Shown: piece after piece, positions 9,223-17,614 of the stretch
How the letters are laid out: the number at the start of each line of letters is the position of its first letter
Position numbering within the stretch: position 1 is the stretch's first letter
Made by a program: the position numbers and the translations under genes
NCBI GenBank assembly: GCA_947496355.1
Contig: CANMCO010000009.1
Location: 176,421-240,420 of the forward strand
DNA: 64,000 nucleotides
Reading direction: 5' to 3'
Source of the DNA: an uncultured Aquimarina sp.
Lineage (GTDB): Bacteria > Bacteroidota > Bacteroidia > Flavobacteriales > Flavobacteriaceae
Notes under the pieces: generated by a model
Told to the model about the DNA's origin: nothing
The model's input: only the letters and a program-made list of their open reading frames with translations
Databases searched by the model: none

Positions 9223-9660
9223 TCAAAACCCAGGACCACGTGTAACAAAAAATCTTTGATTGAATTGCCGTTCAAAGTATAAGAAGTAATTATACAGAAG
9301 ATAATTCACCTCTAATCCATAATGGATTTGAGGATCATAATTTATTTCCTGAATATATATATTAGGGTCAAAACGCTGTGGTTGATACACTCTTTGGTTG
9401 TATTCAACAACATATAGACGATTTCTACTTTCTAAGAACTGCTCAGAATAATATCCCATAGGTCTTTGAGTGACTAACCAACCATTAAACCCTGGTTCAA
9501 TTATAATGATTTCGTATTCCAGCTCATCATTTGCTATCCTAAGCGTATCAGAAAAATTATCATTAGACGCTACATCAAGCTTTTTGTCTTTAGTTGTAGC
9601 ACAGCTATACACAAAGATTCCAATTAACAATATGTAAAGTACTCCTTTTATCTTCTCCAT
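9223..9660 (-). CDS. DUF6146 lipoprotein
   Basis: 145 residues, with a lipoprotein signal ending in IFVYSC (Cys19). The mature part has the DUF6146 pattern: DTLRIANDELEYEIIIIEPG, then GYYSEQFLESRNRLYVVEYN and a terminal YGLEVNYLLYNYFLYFE. It is a small envelope protein of Bacteroidota with no assigned function. It is followed after 31 bases by the DUF6787 gene. Confidence 0.8.
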   Translation of the reverse strand: MEKIKGVLYILLIGIFVYSCATTKDKKLDVASNDNFSDTLRIANDELEYEIIIIEPGFNGWLVTQRPMGYYSEQFLESRNRLYVVEYNQRVYQPQRFDPNIYIQEINYDPQIHYGLEVNYLLYNYFLYFERQFNQRFFVTRGPGF

Positions 9661-9675
9661 ATTGTAAAATACAAA

Positions 9676-9701
9676 AAAGCCGAAGATAATTCTTCGGCTT
9701 T
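9676..9701 (-). terminator. Terminator hairpin after the DUF937 gene
   Basis: Arms 9676-9686 (AAAGCCGAAGA) and 9691-9701 pair perfectly around TAAT. On the minus strand the stem is followed by a U-run, placing it as the rho-independent terminator of the DUF937 gene. It leaves little room for a promoter before the DUF6146 start. Confidence 0.8.
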
Positions 9702-9723
9702 AACCATTATTTAAGAGGAATTA

Positions 9724-10365
9724 TTATTTTCCGAATAGACCACCTAGCAAACCGCCAAGACCACCTTTTTTCTTTCCACCGCCACTTAGTAACATTCCTG
9801 CCACATCATCTAGGATACTTCCATCTCCATCTGCATCTAGAAAAGATTCAATTAGTGACTGTTGTTTTGATCCTTGTGCAGCGCCAGACATACCACCCAA
9901 CATACTTGCCAAACCATTAGCATCACTAACATTATTCTGCGAGGCTTGCTTACCTAACATTCCCATAAGAATAGGTGCTGCTACCTTAAGAATTTCACTT
10001 ACAGAACCGGCATCCATACCTGCTTTTTGACTTAAAGCATTTTCTACTGCAGGTTGTTTGTTACCTAGTATATGACCTAGGATTCCAGCACCATCATTGG
10101 TAACGCTTTGATCTACGCCACCTTCAAATAGACCACCTAAGTTATCTAAAATACCACCAGAATGTTTTCCTGAAGAAAGAGCTCCTAATAATCCTGTAGC
10201 ACCTTCTGGGGTTGATGCATTACGTTGCATAGCTCCCATTAAAACTGGCATTGCCATACTTAACAAATCTCCTGTTTTATCGGAAGATTGACCAGTTTGT
10301 GAGCTAACACCACTGATTATTTGCTTACCCATTGGGCTATTTAAAAGATCTAAAATTCCAGACAT
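9724..10365 (-). CDS. DUF937 domain protein with calcium-loop-like motif
   Basis: 213 residues. It carries the DUF937 pattern: MSGILDLLNSPMGKQIISGVS opening, repeats rich in Gly/Ala/Leu (LLSMAMPVLMGAMQRNAS, VAAPILMGMLGKQAS) and a LDADGDGSILDD stretch near residue 180 that resembles a calcium-binding loop common in this family. It ends in a Gly/Lys/Leu tail (GGLGGLLGGLFGK). No signal peptide. Its role is unknown. It stands alone between two hairpin terminators. Confidence 0.8.
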   Translation of the reverse strand: MSGILDLLNSPMGKQIISGVSSQTGQSSDKTGDLLSMAMPVLMGAMQRNASTPEGATGLLGALSSGKHSGGILDNLGGLFEGGVDQSVTNDGAGILGHILGNKQPAVENALSQKAGMDAGSVSEILKVAAPILMGMLGKQASQNNVSDANGLASMLGGMSGAAQGSKQQSLIESFLDADGDGSILDDVAGMLLSGGGKKKGGLGGLLGGLFGK

Positions 10366-10486
10366 AGTATTGTTTTTTTATATAATGAATCTAAATTTAC
10401 ACTTTTTATAGCAAGAATTAAAAATAGGATATAGTTTTATTTTAGGGTAAATCAGATAAAAAACAAATTTATTGGATAAATGACAA

Positions 10487-10517
10487 AAACGCCATTTCAT
10501 AATTTGAAATGGCGTTT
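10487..10517 (-). terminator. Terminator after serA
   Basis: Perfect 13-bp arms 10487-10499 (AAACGCCATTTCA) and 10505-10517 around TAATT, with a U-run on the minus strand, just beyond the serA stop at 10543. Confidence 0.85.
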
Positions 10518-10542
10518 AAAATTTGGTAATGTATATTTTTAT

Positions 10543-11493
10543 CTACTTCAAGATTTCAATAATCTGATCCGCTAATTCCTGACCAATACGATCCTGTGCT
10601 TCTCCCGTTGCGGCACCAATATGAGGAGTTAAAGATATTTTACTATTCATTAATACTTTAATTGCAGGGCTAGGCTCATCCTCGAACACATCAAGACCGG
10701 CAAAAGCTAATTTTTCTTTTTCCAAAGCATCAACCAACGCTACTTCATCAATTACCCCGCCTCGCGCGGCATTAATAATTCCGGCACCGTCTTTCATTTG
10801 TTCGATTTCAGGTTTTCCTATTACATATTCCTTTTGAGCAGGAACATGTAGCGTAAAGAAATCGGCATTTTTAAGCACTTCTTCTTTAGAAATGGTTTTA
10901 ATCTTAAAACTTAAAGATTGCCCATCAAAGAATTCAAGAGGAATTTCTACTTCCTCAATATATGGATCGTATGCAATAACATTCATGCCGGCTCCAATTG
11001 CAATTTTGGCAGTAGCTTGGCCAATACGACCTATACCAATAACACCAAGTGTTTTTCCTCTTAATTCAACACCGCTTCCATACGCTTTTTTAAGATTCTT
11101 AAATTTGCTATCACCTTCTAATGGCATATTACGATTAGAATCATGTAAAAACCGTACACTTCCGTATAAATGAGCAAAAACCAGTTCTGCTACAGATCCC
11201 GATGATGCCGCTGGTGTATTAATTACATGTAGTCCTTTTTCTCTGGCGTAAGCAACATCTATATTATCCATACCAACACCACCACGGCCTATTATTTTTA
11301 GTGAAGGACAGTTGTCTATGATATCTGTTCTTACCTTAGTAGCGCTACGTACTAATAGTACTGAAATTTTATTTTCATTTATGTAATCTACCAATTGATC
11401 TTGGGCTACTGTAGTTGTCAAAACCTCGAATCCCCCTTTTTCTAAAGCATCAATACCGCTTTGAGATACTCCGTCGTTTGCTAATACTTTCAT
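10543..11493 (-). CDS. serA: D-3-phosphoglycerate dehydrogenase, short type
   Basis: 316 residues of the D-2-hydroxyacid dehydrogenase family. The Rossmann motif is GVIGIGRIGQATAKIA; substrate and catalytic regions are GRGGVGMDNID, INAARGGVIDE (Arg), the Glu in GLDVFEDEP and the His in TPHIGAATGEAQ. It oxidises 3-phosphoglycerate, the first step of serine synthesis. There is no ACT or ASB regulatory domain, so serine feedback by that route is unlikely. It follows serC after 38 bases, which supports the assignment over other hydroxyacid dehydrogenases. Confidence 0.9.
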   Translation of the reverse strand: MKVLANDGVSQSGIDALEKGGFEVLTTTVAQDQLVDYINENKISVLLVRSATKVRTDIIDNCPSLKIIGRGGVGMDNIDVAYAREKGLHVINTPAASSGSVAELVFAHLYGSVRFLHDSNRNMPLEGDSKFKNLKKAYGSGVELRGKTLGVIGIGRIGQATAKIAIGAGMNVIAYDPYIEEVEIPLEFFDGQSLSFKIKTISKEEVLKNADFFTLHVPAQKEYVIGKPEIEQMKDGAGIINAARGGVIDEVALVDALEKEKLAFAGLDVFEDEPSPAIKVLMNSKISLTPHIGAATGEAQDRIGQELADQIIEILK

Positions 11494-11531
11494 TATTTAG
11501 TTTTGTTTTTTATTTTTATATCTTGTAGAAA

Positions 11532-12596
11532 CTAAGCTTTTCTTTCCAAATCTCCCATTAAGTCTACAAGAGTAGCGACACTTTCTATAGTCATAGCATT
11601 GTACATGCTAGCTCTGTATCCACCAACACTTCTATGCCCATTAACACCGTTAATTCCTGCTTCTTTGCACATTGCTTCAAAAGTTTCTTTTAGATCTTCA
11701 TTAACTAATGTAAAAGTTGCATTCATATTTGAACGATCTTCTTTTACAGCAAACCCTTTAAATAGTGGATTTAAATCAATTTCAGAATAGATCAGTTTTG
11801 CTTTCTTTTCGTTTAATTCTTCGATAGCCTCAATTCCGCCAAGCTTTTTAAGCCATCTCAATGTTAGCATTGAAGTGTATACAGCAAAAACTGGTGGTGT
11901 ATTAAACATACTAGCTTTACTTATGTGCACTTGGTAATCAAGCATAGATGGTATTTGCCTTTTTATTTTGCCAAGAATTTCTTCTTTTACCACTACAAGA
12001 GTTGTTCCTGCAGGTCCCATGTTTTTTTGAGCTCCGGCATAAATTAAACCAAATTTTGAAAAATCTAATTGCCTGGAGAATATGTCACTACTCATATCGC
12101 ATACTAAAGGAGCGTTTGAAACAGGAAAATCCTTTATCTGAGTACCAAAAATTGTATTATTACTTGTACAATGGATATAATCTAAATCTTTTGGAATCTC
12201 ATACCCTTTAGGGATATAATTGAAGTTTGCATCTTTAGAAGAAGCTATTTCTATAACTTCACCAAAAAGTTTAGCTTCTTTAATAGCTTTATCACTCCAA
12301 CTTCCAGTATTTAGATAACCAGCTTTGGCTTGCATTAAGTTATAAGCCGCCATAAGAAACTGTGTACTTGCACCACCTTGAAGAAACAAGGCTTTGTATC
12401 CTTTACCTTCTAAGCCTAACAATTCTAGTGCTAAACTACGGGCTTCTTCCATAATATCAACAAAATCCTTACTACGATGTGAAATCTCAATAATGGAAAG
12501 GCCAGAGTTATTATAGTCTAATATGGCTTGAGATGCTTCTTTAAATACCTCTTGTGGTAAAATACAGGGTCCAGCGCTAAAATTGTGCTTTTTCAT
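11532..12596 (-). CDS. serC: Phosphoserine aminotransferase
   Basis: 354 residues, standard length. The opening MKKHNFSAGPCILP is the SerC phosphate-binding start; PLP-lysine is in LIYAGAQKNMGPAGTTLVVV, and the C-terminal NGHRSVGGYRASMYNAM is diagnostic. It makes phosphoserine from phosphohydroxypyruvate and glutamate and can act in pyridoxal phosphate synthesis. It lies directly upstream of serA on the same strand. Confidence 0.96.
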   Translation of the reverse strand: MKKHNFSAGPCILPQEVFKEASQAILDYNNSGLSIIEISHRSKDFVDIMEEARSLALELLGLEGKGYKALFLQGGASTQFLMAAYNLMQAKAGYLNTGSWSDKAIKEAKLFGEVIEIASSKDANFNYIPKGYEIPKDLDYIHCTSNNTIFGTQIKDFPVSNAPLVCDMSSDIFSRQLDFSKFGLIYAGAQKNMGPAGTTLVVVKEEILGKIKRQIPSMLDYQVHISKASMFNTPPVFAVYTSMLTLRWLKKLGGIEAIEELNEKKAKLIYSEIDLNPLFKGFAVKEDRSNMNATFTLVNEDLKETFEAMCKEAGINGVNGHRSVGGYRASMYNAMTIESVATLVDLMGDLERKA

Positions 12597-12723
12597 CGGT
12601 AACTTTTATTGTTATTAAATATTCCAGTTTTATTAATGTTTTTCTTTCTAATAAATAGAAGAAAAAAACATCACAAAGGTGCTAATAATCTTATACAAAT
12701 TCGTTATCAATATGATAAATTAT

Positions 12724-13785
12724 TTAGTTTTTTTTTATTAAAAACTCAATAATATCAACGCCATCTGCATAATCCGAAAGTTTTGGGTTTTGGGTTTCTC
12801 CAAAATTGACCATTTCTTTCAATAGACCATTTCCCACTACACATTGTATTTTATCTTTATCGGCTTCTAATTGGCTTAACAATTCATTTTCACTCTCATA
12901 GATTTCGTAGAATACAGTTGCGATTGGAGAGGCGTAGCTTTTATCTTCTTTAAGCATTAAAAAACCATTTTCGAACAGCTTGTAATTACTCATTAGGTAA
13001 ACCGCCTTGTTGTAATCATAATTATTGGCGTACTTAGCACTTTTAATAATTTCGTTGTATGAATAGATTGATTTAAAGAATAAATCAAAATCATATCCTT
13101 TAGGGATCATTAATTTAGAAACGCTTCTACATCCTAATCCATAATATCTGAATATATCTTCACCAAGAGCCGTAAGCTGTTCTGAAGTCTCATTACCTGT
13201 AAGTACAGCTACAGAATTACGATTTTTACGTATAATATTTGGTACTTTATTAAAATAGTAATCAAAATACCTAGAAGTATTGTCACTGCCAGTTGCAATT
13301 ACGGCATCGAAGTTCGTGAGTTTTTCTTTGCTAAATGAAATGTATTCATTAAATCTAGGTTCTACGGTAATAAGATATGATGTCAAAAATGGTAGTAATT
13401 CATTATCACTAGATGATTGTTTGGCTAATACTTTATTTCCAGAAATTAGAACCGATAAAAAATCATGAAATCCTACTAAGGGTATATTACCAGCCATAAT
13501 TATGGCTACCGTTTTTGGAGTTAAATCTTGTAATGAATAGCCCGCGATCCAACCATCTAAATTTTCTTTTGTTAGAATATTCCCCCATTGGTTTAAGGAA
13601 AAAATAACATTTTCCTTTGTAAACCATCCGTTGTAATGCTTTGCAGACTCTATTTTCTGAATCATTCCTTCAAAAAAATCATCATTGTGCAGAACACTAT
13701 TAACTTTCTCATAGCCAGTGGTTTTAAATTGATTTAAGAACTTGCCAAGTTCAGAAAAAGCGTTAATTCGGTCATTTAATAACAT
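12724..13785 (-). CDS. Acyl-CoA reductase, LuxC-like
   Basis: 353 residues. LuxC-family features include AIIMAGNIPLVGFHDFLSVLISGN, then VIATGSDNTSRYFDYYF and the catalytic Cys in YYGLGCRSVSKL. Such enzymes reduce acyl-CoA to aldehyde; in Bacteroidota a LuxC homologue commonly lies beside serC-serA and a ferredoxin, as here, and its substrate is unknown. No luxAB or luxDE is present. It is divergent from the ferredoxin gene with a 66-base shared promoter region. Confidence 0.85.
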   Translation of the reverse strand: MLLNDRINAFSELGKFLNQFKTTGYEKVNSVLHNDDFFEGMIQKIESAKHYNGWFTKENVIFSLNQWGNILTKENLDGWIAGYSLQDLTPKTVAIIMAGNIPLVGFHDFLSVLISGNKVLAKQSSSDNELLPFLTSYLITVEPRFNEYISFSKEKLTNFDAVIATGSDNTSRYFDYYFNKVPNIIRKNRNSVAVLTGNETSEQLTALGEDIFRYYGLGCRSVSKLMIPKGYDFDLFFKSIYSYNEIIKSAKYANNYDYNKAVYLMSNYKLFENGFLMLKEDKSYASPIATVFYEIYESENELLSQLEADKDKIQCVVGNGLLKEMVNFGETQNPKLSDYADGVDIIEFLIKKN

Positions 13786-13791
13786 CTCTTA

Positions 13792-13823
13792 TTTGTTTAT
13801 CACTAGTTTACGAGTTATTTTTG
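13792..13823 (+). promoter_or_regulatory. Bacteroidota-type promoter of the ferredoxin gene
   Basis: TTTG at 13792-13795 and TATTTTTG at 13816-13823 match the Bacteroidota -33 and -7 elements with a 20-base spacer, putting transcription start roughly 20 bases before the ferredoxin ATG at 13852. Confidence 0.65.
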
Positions 13824-13851
13824 TGCTGCAAATTTAGAATAAAAAAGAGCT

Positions 13852-14202
13852 ATGGCAATTATAATAACGGATGAATGTATAAACTGTGGTGCTTGTGAGC
13901 CAGAATGTCCAAATACCGCAATTTACGAAGGAGCTGATGATTGGAGATATTCTGATGGTACAGATTTAGAAGGAGATGTAGTTCTTCCTGGTGGTAAGGC
14001 TATTAACGCAGATGAGGCACAAGAGCCGGTTAGTGATGAGATTTATTATATAGTACCTGATAAATGTACAGAATGTAAAGGTTTTCATGAAGAACCTCAG
14101 TGCGCAGCTGTTTGTCCTGTTGATTGTTGTGTGCCAGATGAAGATGTAGTTGAAACTGAAGAGTTTCTATTGCAAAAGCAATCTTTTATGCATAAAGAAT
14201 AA
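13852..14202 (+). CDS. 4Fe-4S dicluster ferredoxin
   Basis: 116 residues. Cluster I ligands are CINCGACEPECPN; cluster II ligands are in CTECKGFHEEPQCAAVCPVDCC with an enlarged loop between the second and third Cys, as in the bacterial 2[4Fe-4S] Alvin/YfhL-like type. An acidic insert (about residues 30-60) separates the two clusters. It is a cytoplasmic electron carrier; its partner is not evident, though the divergent LuxC-like reductase is a candidate by context. A strong terminator follows. Confidence 0.93.
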   Translation: MAIIITDECINCGACEPECPNTAIYEGADDWRYSDGTDLEGDVVLPGGKAINADEAQEPVSDEIYYIVPDKCTECKGFHEEPQCAAVCPVDCCVPDEDVVETEEFLLQKQSFMHKE

Positions 14203-14225
14203 TATTTTTGATATAAATATGGATA

Positions 14226-14252
14226 AAAACCTATCGATTGATAGGTTTTTTT
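14226..14252 (+). terminator. Terminator after ferredoxin
   Basis: Arms 14226-14235 (AAAACCTATC) and 14240-14249 around GATT, followed by a T-run to 14252. Confidence 0.85.
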
Positions 14253-14316
14253 ATGGCTGTTTTTTAAATTTTAGTATTTTCGTCATTCATATAACCTCAA
14301 ATCTAAACATATAATC

Positions 14317-14919
14317 ATGAAAAAATTAATACTTTTTGTAGTCTTCATTGCACTGTCAACAAGTTCGTATAGTCAATATCGTTGGGAAGTATCTGGTGGT
14401 GCAACCTTTTCTAAATTAAATCTTGATAATGCTGAAACAAGTAGTGGTGCTGGTTTTTTTATAAATGCTGGATATGGATACCTTATGGGAGTTAGGGCAA
14501 GAACTAGTATTGTTTTTTCCTTAGATCTCTTACAACGTAATTCTGAAATAGAAAATGTTGGGGATGTAAAAACTCTTCAAGTTGGAATAACTCCTAAATT
14601 TAGATATCTATTTGGACGGGGTAAAGATAGGTTTAGGGCTTTTGTAAATGTAGGTCCATCATTTAGAGCAAATACGAATTTTGAAATTGGCGATATAGAA
14701 TTAGATAGTGAAGCTTATGAAAAATTAATTATCGGTGGAGTTTATGGTGCAGGTTTCTCACAAATGATAGGAGAAATGTTTGATATTATGGCAGAAGTGG
14801 GAGTAATGAACGATTTTGTAGACAACTTAAATGATAATTCAATTTCTGGAGGAAGTAAATTCTTTGATGTTTATGCGAGAGTAGGTGTCAGATTTAGGAT
14901 TTATGATGCCAGACGTTAA
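14317..14919 (+). CDS. Outer-membrane beta-barrel family protein (PorT-like)
   Basis: 200 residues with a Sec signal ending near SSYSQ. The mature protein alternates hydrophobic residues in strand-length stretches (YRWEVSGGATFSKL, GFFINAGYGYLMGV, TSIVFSLDLLQRNS) and ends with VYARVGVRFRIY, a typical C-terminal barrel strand. It fits the small beta-barrel families of Bacteroidota (outer membrane protein beta-barrel domain). No specific function can be read. Confidence 0.75.
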   Translation: MKKLILFVVFIALSTSSYSQYRWEVSGGATFSKLNLDNAETSSGAGFFINAGYGYLMGVRARTSIVFSLDLLQRNSEIENVGDVKTLQVGITPKFRYLFGRGKDRFRAFVNVGPSFRANTNFEIGDIELDSEAYEKLIIGGVYGAGFSQMIGEMFDIMAEVGVMNDFVDNLNDNSISGGSKFFDVYARVGVRFRIYDARR

Positions 14920-14943
14920 AAAAATGTAATTCTTTAATACTTA

Positions 14944-14970
14944 AAATCCCGTTGAAACGGGATTTTTTTA
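14944..14970 (+). terminator. Terminator after the beta-barrel gene
   Basis: Arms 14944-14952 (AAATCCCGT) and 14957-14965 around TGAA, followed by a T-run. Confidence 0.85.
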
Positions 14971-15018
14971 TGCAATTGATTTTAATTTTTTGTAAATTAG
15001 TTACTTACAAAAGGGAAT

Positions 15019-15888
15019 ATGTCAAACTGGGGGTACATAGCAATCATTGTTTTTGCCGTATATATTGTTGCAAGTATAGCTTTATACTATTTGCAGGAGT
15101 ACTTCATTTTTAAACCCGAAAAGCTAGATAAGGATTTTGAGTTTCATTATAATAATCAGGTAGTAGAAGAATACAACCTGGAAACCCGGGATGGGGCAAT
15201 TATTAATGGGCTTCATTTTAAAGTAGAAAACCCAAAAGGGGTTGTGTTATACTTAAAAGGAAACTCGAAAAGCATTAAAGGTTGGGGTAAATTTGCTGTA
15301 GATTTTACCCGGCATGGTTATGATGTATGTATGTTGGATTATCGAGGCTTTGGTAAAAGTACTGGTCGACGGTCTTTTAAAGCAATAAAAAGGGATCTCC
15401 AGTTCGTTTACAATAAACTTAAAGAAAAGGTAGACGAAAAATATATTATTCTTTATGGAAGATCTATGGGATCCGGTTTTGCCGCAAAACTGGCGTCTAT
15501 TAACAATCCAAAAATGTTAATACTAGATGCACCTTATTACAGTTTAAGTAAAGTAGCTGGCAAGTTTATTCCTTTTATGCCTGTGTCTCTAATTATGCGA
15601 TATCCAATACCCACCTATAAGTGGCTTAAATATGTTAACTGCCCAATTCATATCATACACGGTACTCAAGATAGATTAATCCCTTTTAAATCCAGTGTTA
15701 AACTGTCTAAGATAAGACCTAAGCTGACAAGGCTATATACAGTTATTGGCGGAGGGCATAAAAACCTTAATAATTTTGAGTCATACCATAAAATGTTGGG
15801 TGAAATTATCAATTCTAAAATGAAACGCTTAAATCTTTCCAATACAAGCATTGGGGTAGTGCATTCATCTAAAAAGGTTAATGCGTAA
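15019..15888 (+). CDS. Membrane-anchored alpha/beta hydrolase, first of a pair
   Basis: 289 residues. Residues 5-27 form one membrane anchor. The nucleophile elbow is YGRSMGSG, the acid is in HGTQDRLIPF and the His in GGGHKNL, so the triad is complete. Where homologues and the neighbouring gene have an HGN oxyanion-loop motif (FHGNRGS), this protein reads LKGNSKS, a His-to-Lys change. It overlaps the next paralogue by 8 bases. Members of this BEM46/YqkD-like group are serine hydrolases of unknown substrate, with the catalytic domain probably in the periplasm or cytoplasmic face. Confidence 0.85.
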   Translation: MSNWGYIAIIVFAVYIVASIALYYLQEYFIFKPEKLDKDFEFHYNNQVVEEYNLETRDGAIINGLHFKVENPKGVVLYLKGNSKSIKGWGKFAVDFTRHGYDVCMLDYRGFGKSTGRRSFKAIKRDLQFVYNKLKEKVDEKYIILYGRSMGSGFAAKLASINNPKMLILDAPYYSLSKVAGKFIPFMPVSLIMRYPIPTYKWLKYVNCPIHIIHGTQDRLIPFKSSVKLSKIRPKLTRLYTVIGGGHKNLNNFESYHKMLGEIINSKMKRLNLSNTSIGVVHSSKKVNA

Positions 15889-16684
15889 GTTAAAAAAAAT
15901 ACTGTTATTTGGTATTTTACTTTATAGTATCATTCTATTTATTTTGTATCTATTTCAGGAAAAAATCCTTTTTCAACCTGAAGAGTTACCGCAAGATTAT
16001 ACTTTTCAATTTGATCATACTTTTAATGAATTGTTTCTAGAAGCAGAAGACGGAGTTTGTCTAAATGCTATTCACTTTACCAATCCAAACCCCAAGGGAA
16101 TTATTCTGTATTTTCATGGAAATAGGGGAAGTTTAAAAAGATGGGGTAGTATCGCATCATTTTTTGCCAAAAAACAATATGATGTCGTTGTTATGGACTA
16201 TCGGAGCTACGGTAAAAGTGGGGGTGAGGTATCTGAAAAGAATTTATATAATGATGCTCAATTATTTTATAATTATATCTTGAAGTGTTATACAGAAGAT
16301 CAAATTACTATATATGGAAGGTCTATAGGAACTGGAATTGCTGTAAAATTGACTTCAGATAATCAACCTTGCAATCTAATATTGGAAACACCTTATTACG
16401 ATATTAAAGATATTGTAGAGAGTTGGTTGCCACATTTCCCTACCAATATGTTATTACGATATAAAATACCATCAGGCAAATTTATACAAGAAGTTGCTTG
16501 CAATATTACTATTTATCATGGAACAAATGACGGGGTAGTTCCATATAAATCAGGAGAAAAATTGTTCAAGAGTATCTTAATACCTAATAAAAGGATGATA
16601 ACAATTGAAGAAGGATCACATAATGATTTAATAGAATTTGACGAATATCTAAATACAATAGATGCGGTTTTAAAAAACGAATAA
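15881..16684 (+). CDS. Membrane-anchored alpha/beta hydrolase, second of a pair
   Basis: 267 residues, a paralogue of the preceding gene with the same plan: one N-terminal membrane segment (about 5-24), then an alpha/beta hydrolase core. HGN oxyanion motif in YFHGNRGS, nucleophile in YGRSIGTG, acid in HGTNDGVVP, His in EGSHNDL. Its ATG lies inside the last codons of the first gene (8-base overlap), so they are translationally coupled. The substrate is unknown. Confidence 0.85.
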   Translation: MRKLKKILLFGILLYSIILFILYLFQEKILFQPEELPQDYTFQFDHTFNELFLEAEDGVCLNAIHFTNPNPKGIILYFHGNRGSLKRWGSIASFFAKKQYDVVVMDYRSYGKSGGEVSEKNLYNDAQLFYNYILKCYTEDQITIYGRSIGTGIAVKLTSDNQPCNLILETPYYDIKDIVESWLPHFPTNMLLRYKIPSGKFIQEVACNITIYHGTNDGVVPYKSGEKLFKSILIPNKRMITIEEGSHNDLIEFDEYLNTIDAVLKNE

Positions 16685-16710
16685 ATTGTACTTTGTATTT
16701 ACCTTAAAAA

Positions 16711-16743
16711 AATATGGCTGAAATATTTAGTTTCAGCCATATT
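16711..16743. terminator. Bidirectional terminator between convergent genes
   Basis: Arms 16711-16723 (AATATGGCTGAAA) and 16731-16743 pair perfectly around a 7-base loop. A-run before and T-rich tail after suit termination of both the hydrolase pair and the convergent gene ending at 16747. Confidence 0.85.
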
Positions 16744-16746
16744 CTT

Positions 16747-17121
16747 TTAATATGCCATAAGAGCATCTCTATATTCTCGTAAATCTATCACATTGGTCTT
16801 GTTAGAAAGACTTCTGGTTAGAGAAACTAAATACTTAAGACTTTCTACAGGGTCCTTGATTTCATCACCCGCAATCGAGGAAGTCGTACCTTCTTCGTCT
16901 TCTACAGGTTCATCATCAGGTACAGGAATTAGAAAAGACTCATTCTCTAGAATGTGCTCATAGGTAAACCTTAGAACTTTTACAACTAGAGGAATTTGCT
17001 CTTCTAAAGCATACTCTCTCAATTTTTTAAGATCGTCTATTAGTGTATCGGTATTGATACCTGTCTTATCCAGATCTTCCAGAATTTTATCAATTAACTT
17101 GATTGCCTTTTTATTTTCCAA
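16747..17121 (-). CDS. Small acidic protein, unknown
   Basis: The frame is open to a TTG at 17163, but that TTG lies in the last bases of a good promoter box, so I place the start at the next in-frame TTG (17121), giving about 124 residues; no ATG is available. The protein is largely helical and acidic (KAIKLIDKILEDLDKTG, TLIDDLKKLREYALEE, PVPDDEPVEDEEG), with a second helical half (VESLKYLVSLTRSL) and no signal peptide. I do not recognise a family. It ends at a bidirectional terminator. Confidence 0.5.
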   Translation of the reverse strand: MENKKAIKLIDKILEDLDKTGINTDTLIDDLKKLREYALEEQIPLVVKVLRFTYEHILENESFLIPVPDDEPVEDEEGTTSSIAGDEIKDPVESLKYLVSLTRSLSNKTNVIDLREYRDALMAY

Positions 17122-17160
17122 AGGAGTAAAATTATAATAGTGGTTAAATAATAATAAGTG

Positions 17161-17188
17161 CAAATTTAATTTTTTCTTGAATTATCAA
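17161..17188 (-). promoter_or_regulatory. Promoter of the small acidic-protein gene
   Basis: On the minus strand TAAATTTG (17168-17161) matches the -7 consensus exactly and TTG (17188-17186) lies 17 bases upstream. This implies transcription starts below 17161 and argues against the TTG codon at 17163 as start. Confidence 0.6.
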
Positions 17189-17431
17189 GACATCAATTGT
17201 TATTATTTATTTTAGTAATGCTATATTTTTTCTCTTAGCAACAATTTAACAATTTCAGCTATTTTTTGTAAAATGTTGATATTCAGTATTATAAACTAGT
17301 TTTAGTAAGTTAATGTTACTAATCCAGCTAAAGTTTGAGGTAAAACCGTAACCATATTTACCTTAATCCTCTTTATCTTTGAAAAGTATTCCAATTACAA
17401 TTTTTCCCTTACTTTTTTTGTTTTCCCCAAC

Positions 17432-17460
17432 ACTTACCTCCTTATCCTAAGGAGGTAAGT
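17432..17460. promoter_or_regulatory. 13-bp hairpin containing AAGGAGGT
   Basis: Arms 17432-17444 (ACTTACCTCCTTA) and 17448-17460 (TAAGGAGGTAAGT) pair perfectly around TCC. The right arm contains a full Shine-Dalgarno-like AAGGAGGT, unusual for Bacteroidota. No T-run follows, so it is not a standard terminator. Confidence 0.55.
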
Positions 17461-17565
17461 TCTTCTAGACATATACTGATTTATAATAGATTACTATTTT
17501 GCACTAAATTTCATGCTGATTTATTATTACAGTTTTGTTTATACCTCTAAAATTTTATTATATTA

Positions 17566-17590
17566 ATATATATATATATATATATATATA
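17566..17590. repeat. Alternating AT dinucleotide run
   Basis: Twelve and a half uninterrupted AT units in non-coding DNA. Such runs are prone to length change by slippage. Confidence 0.85.
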
Positions 17591-17614
17591 GGTAAGTAAA
17601 GATTAAAGTGCATA

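Noticed and set aside
12724..13785. Bioluminescence (lux) locus
   Set aside because: Only a LuxC-like reductase is present; no luxAB, luxD or luxE.
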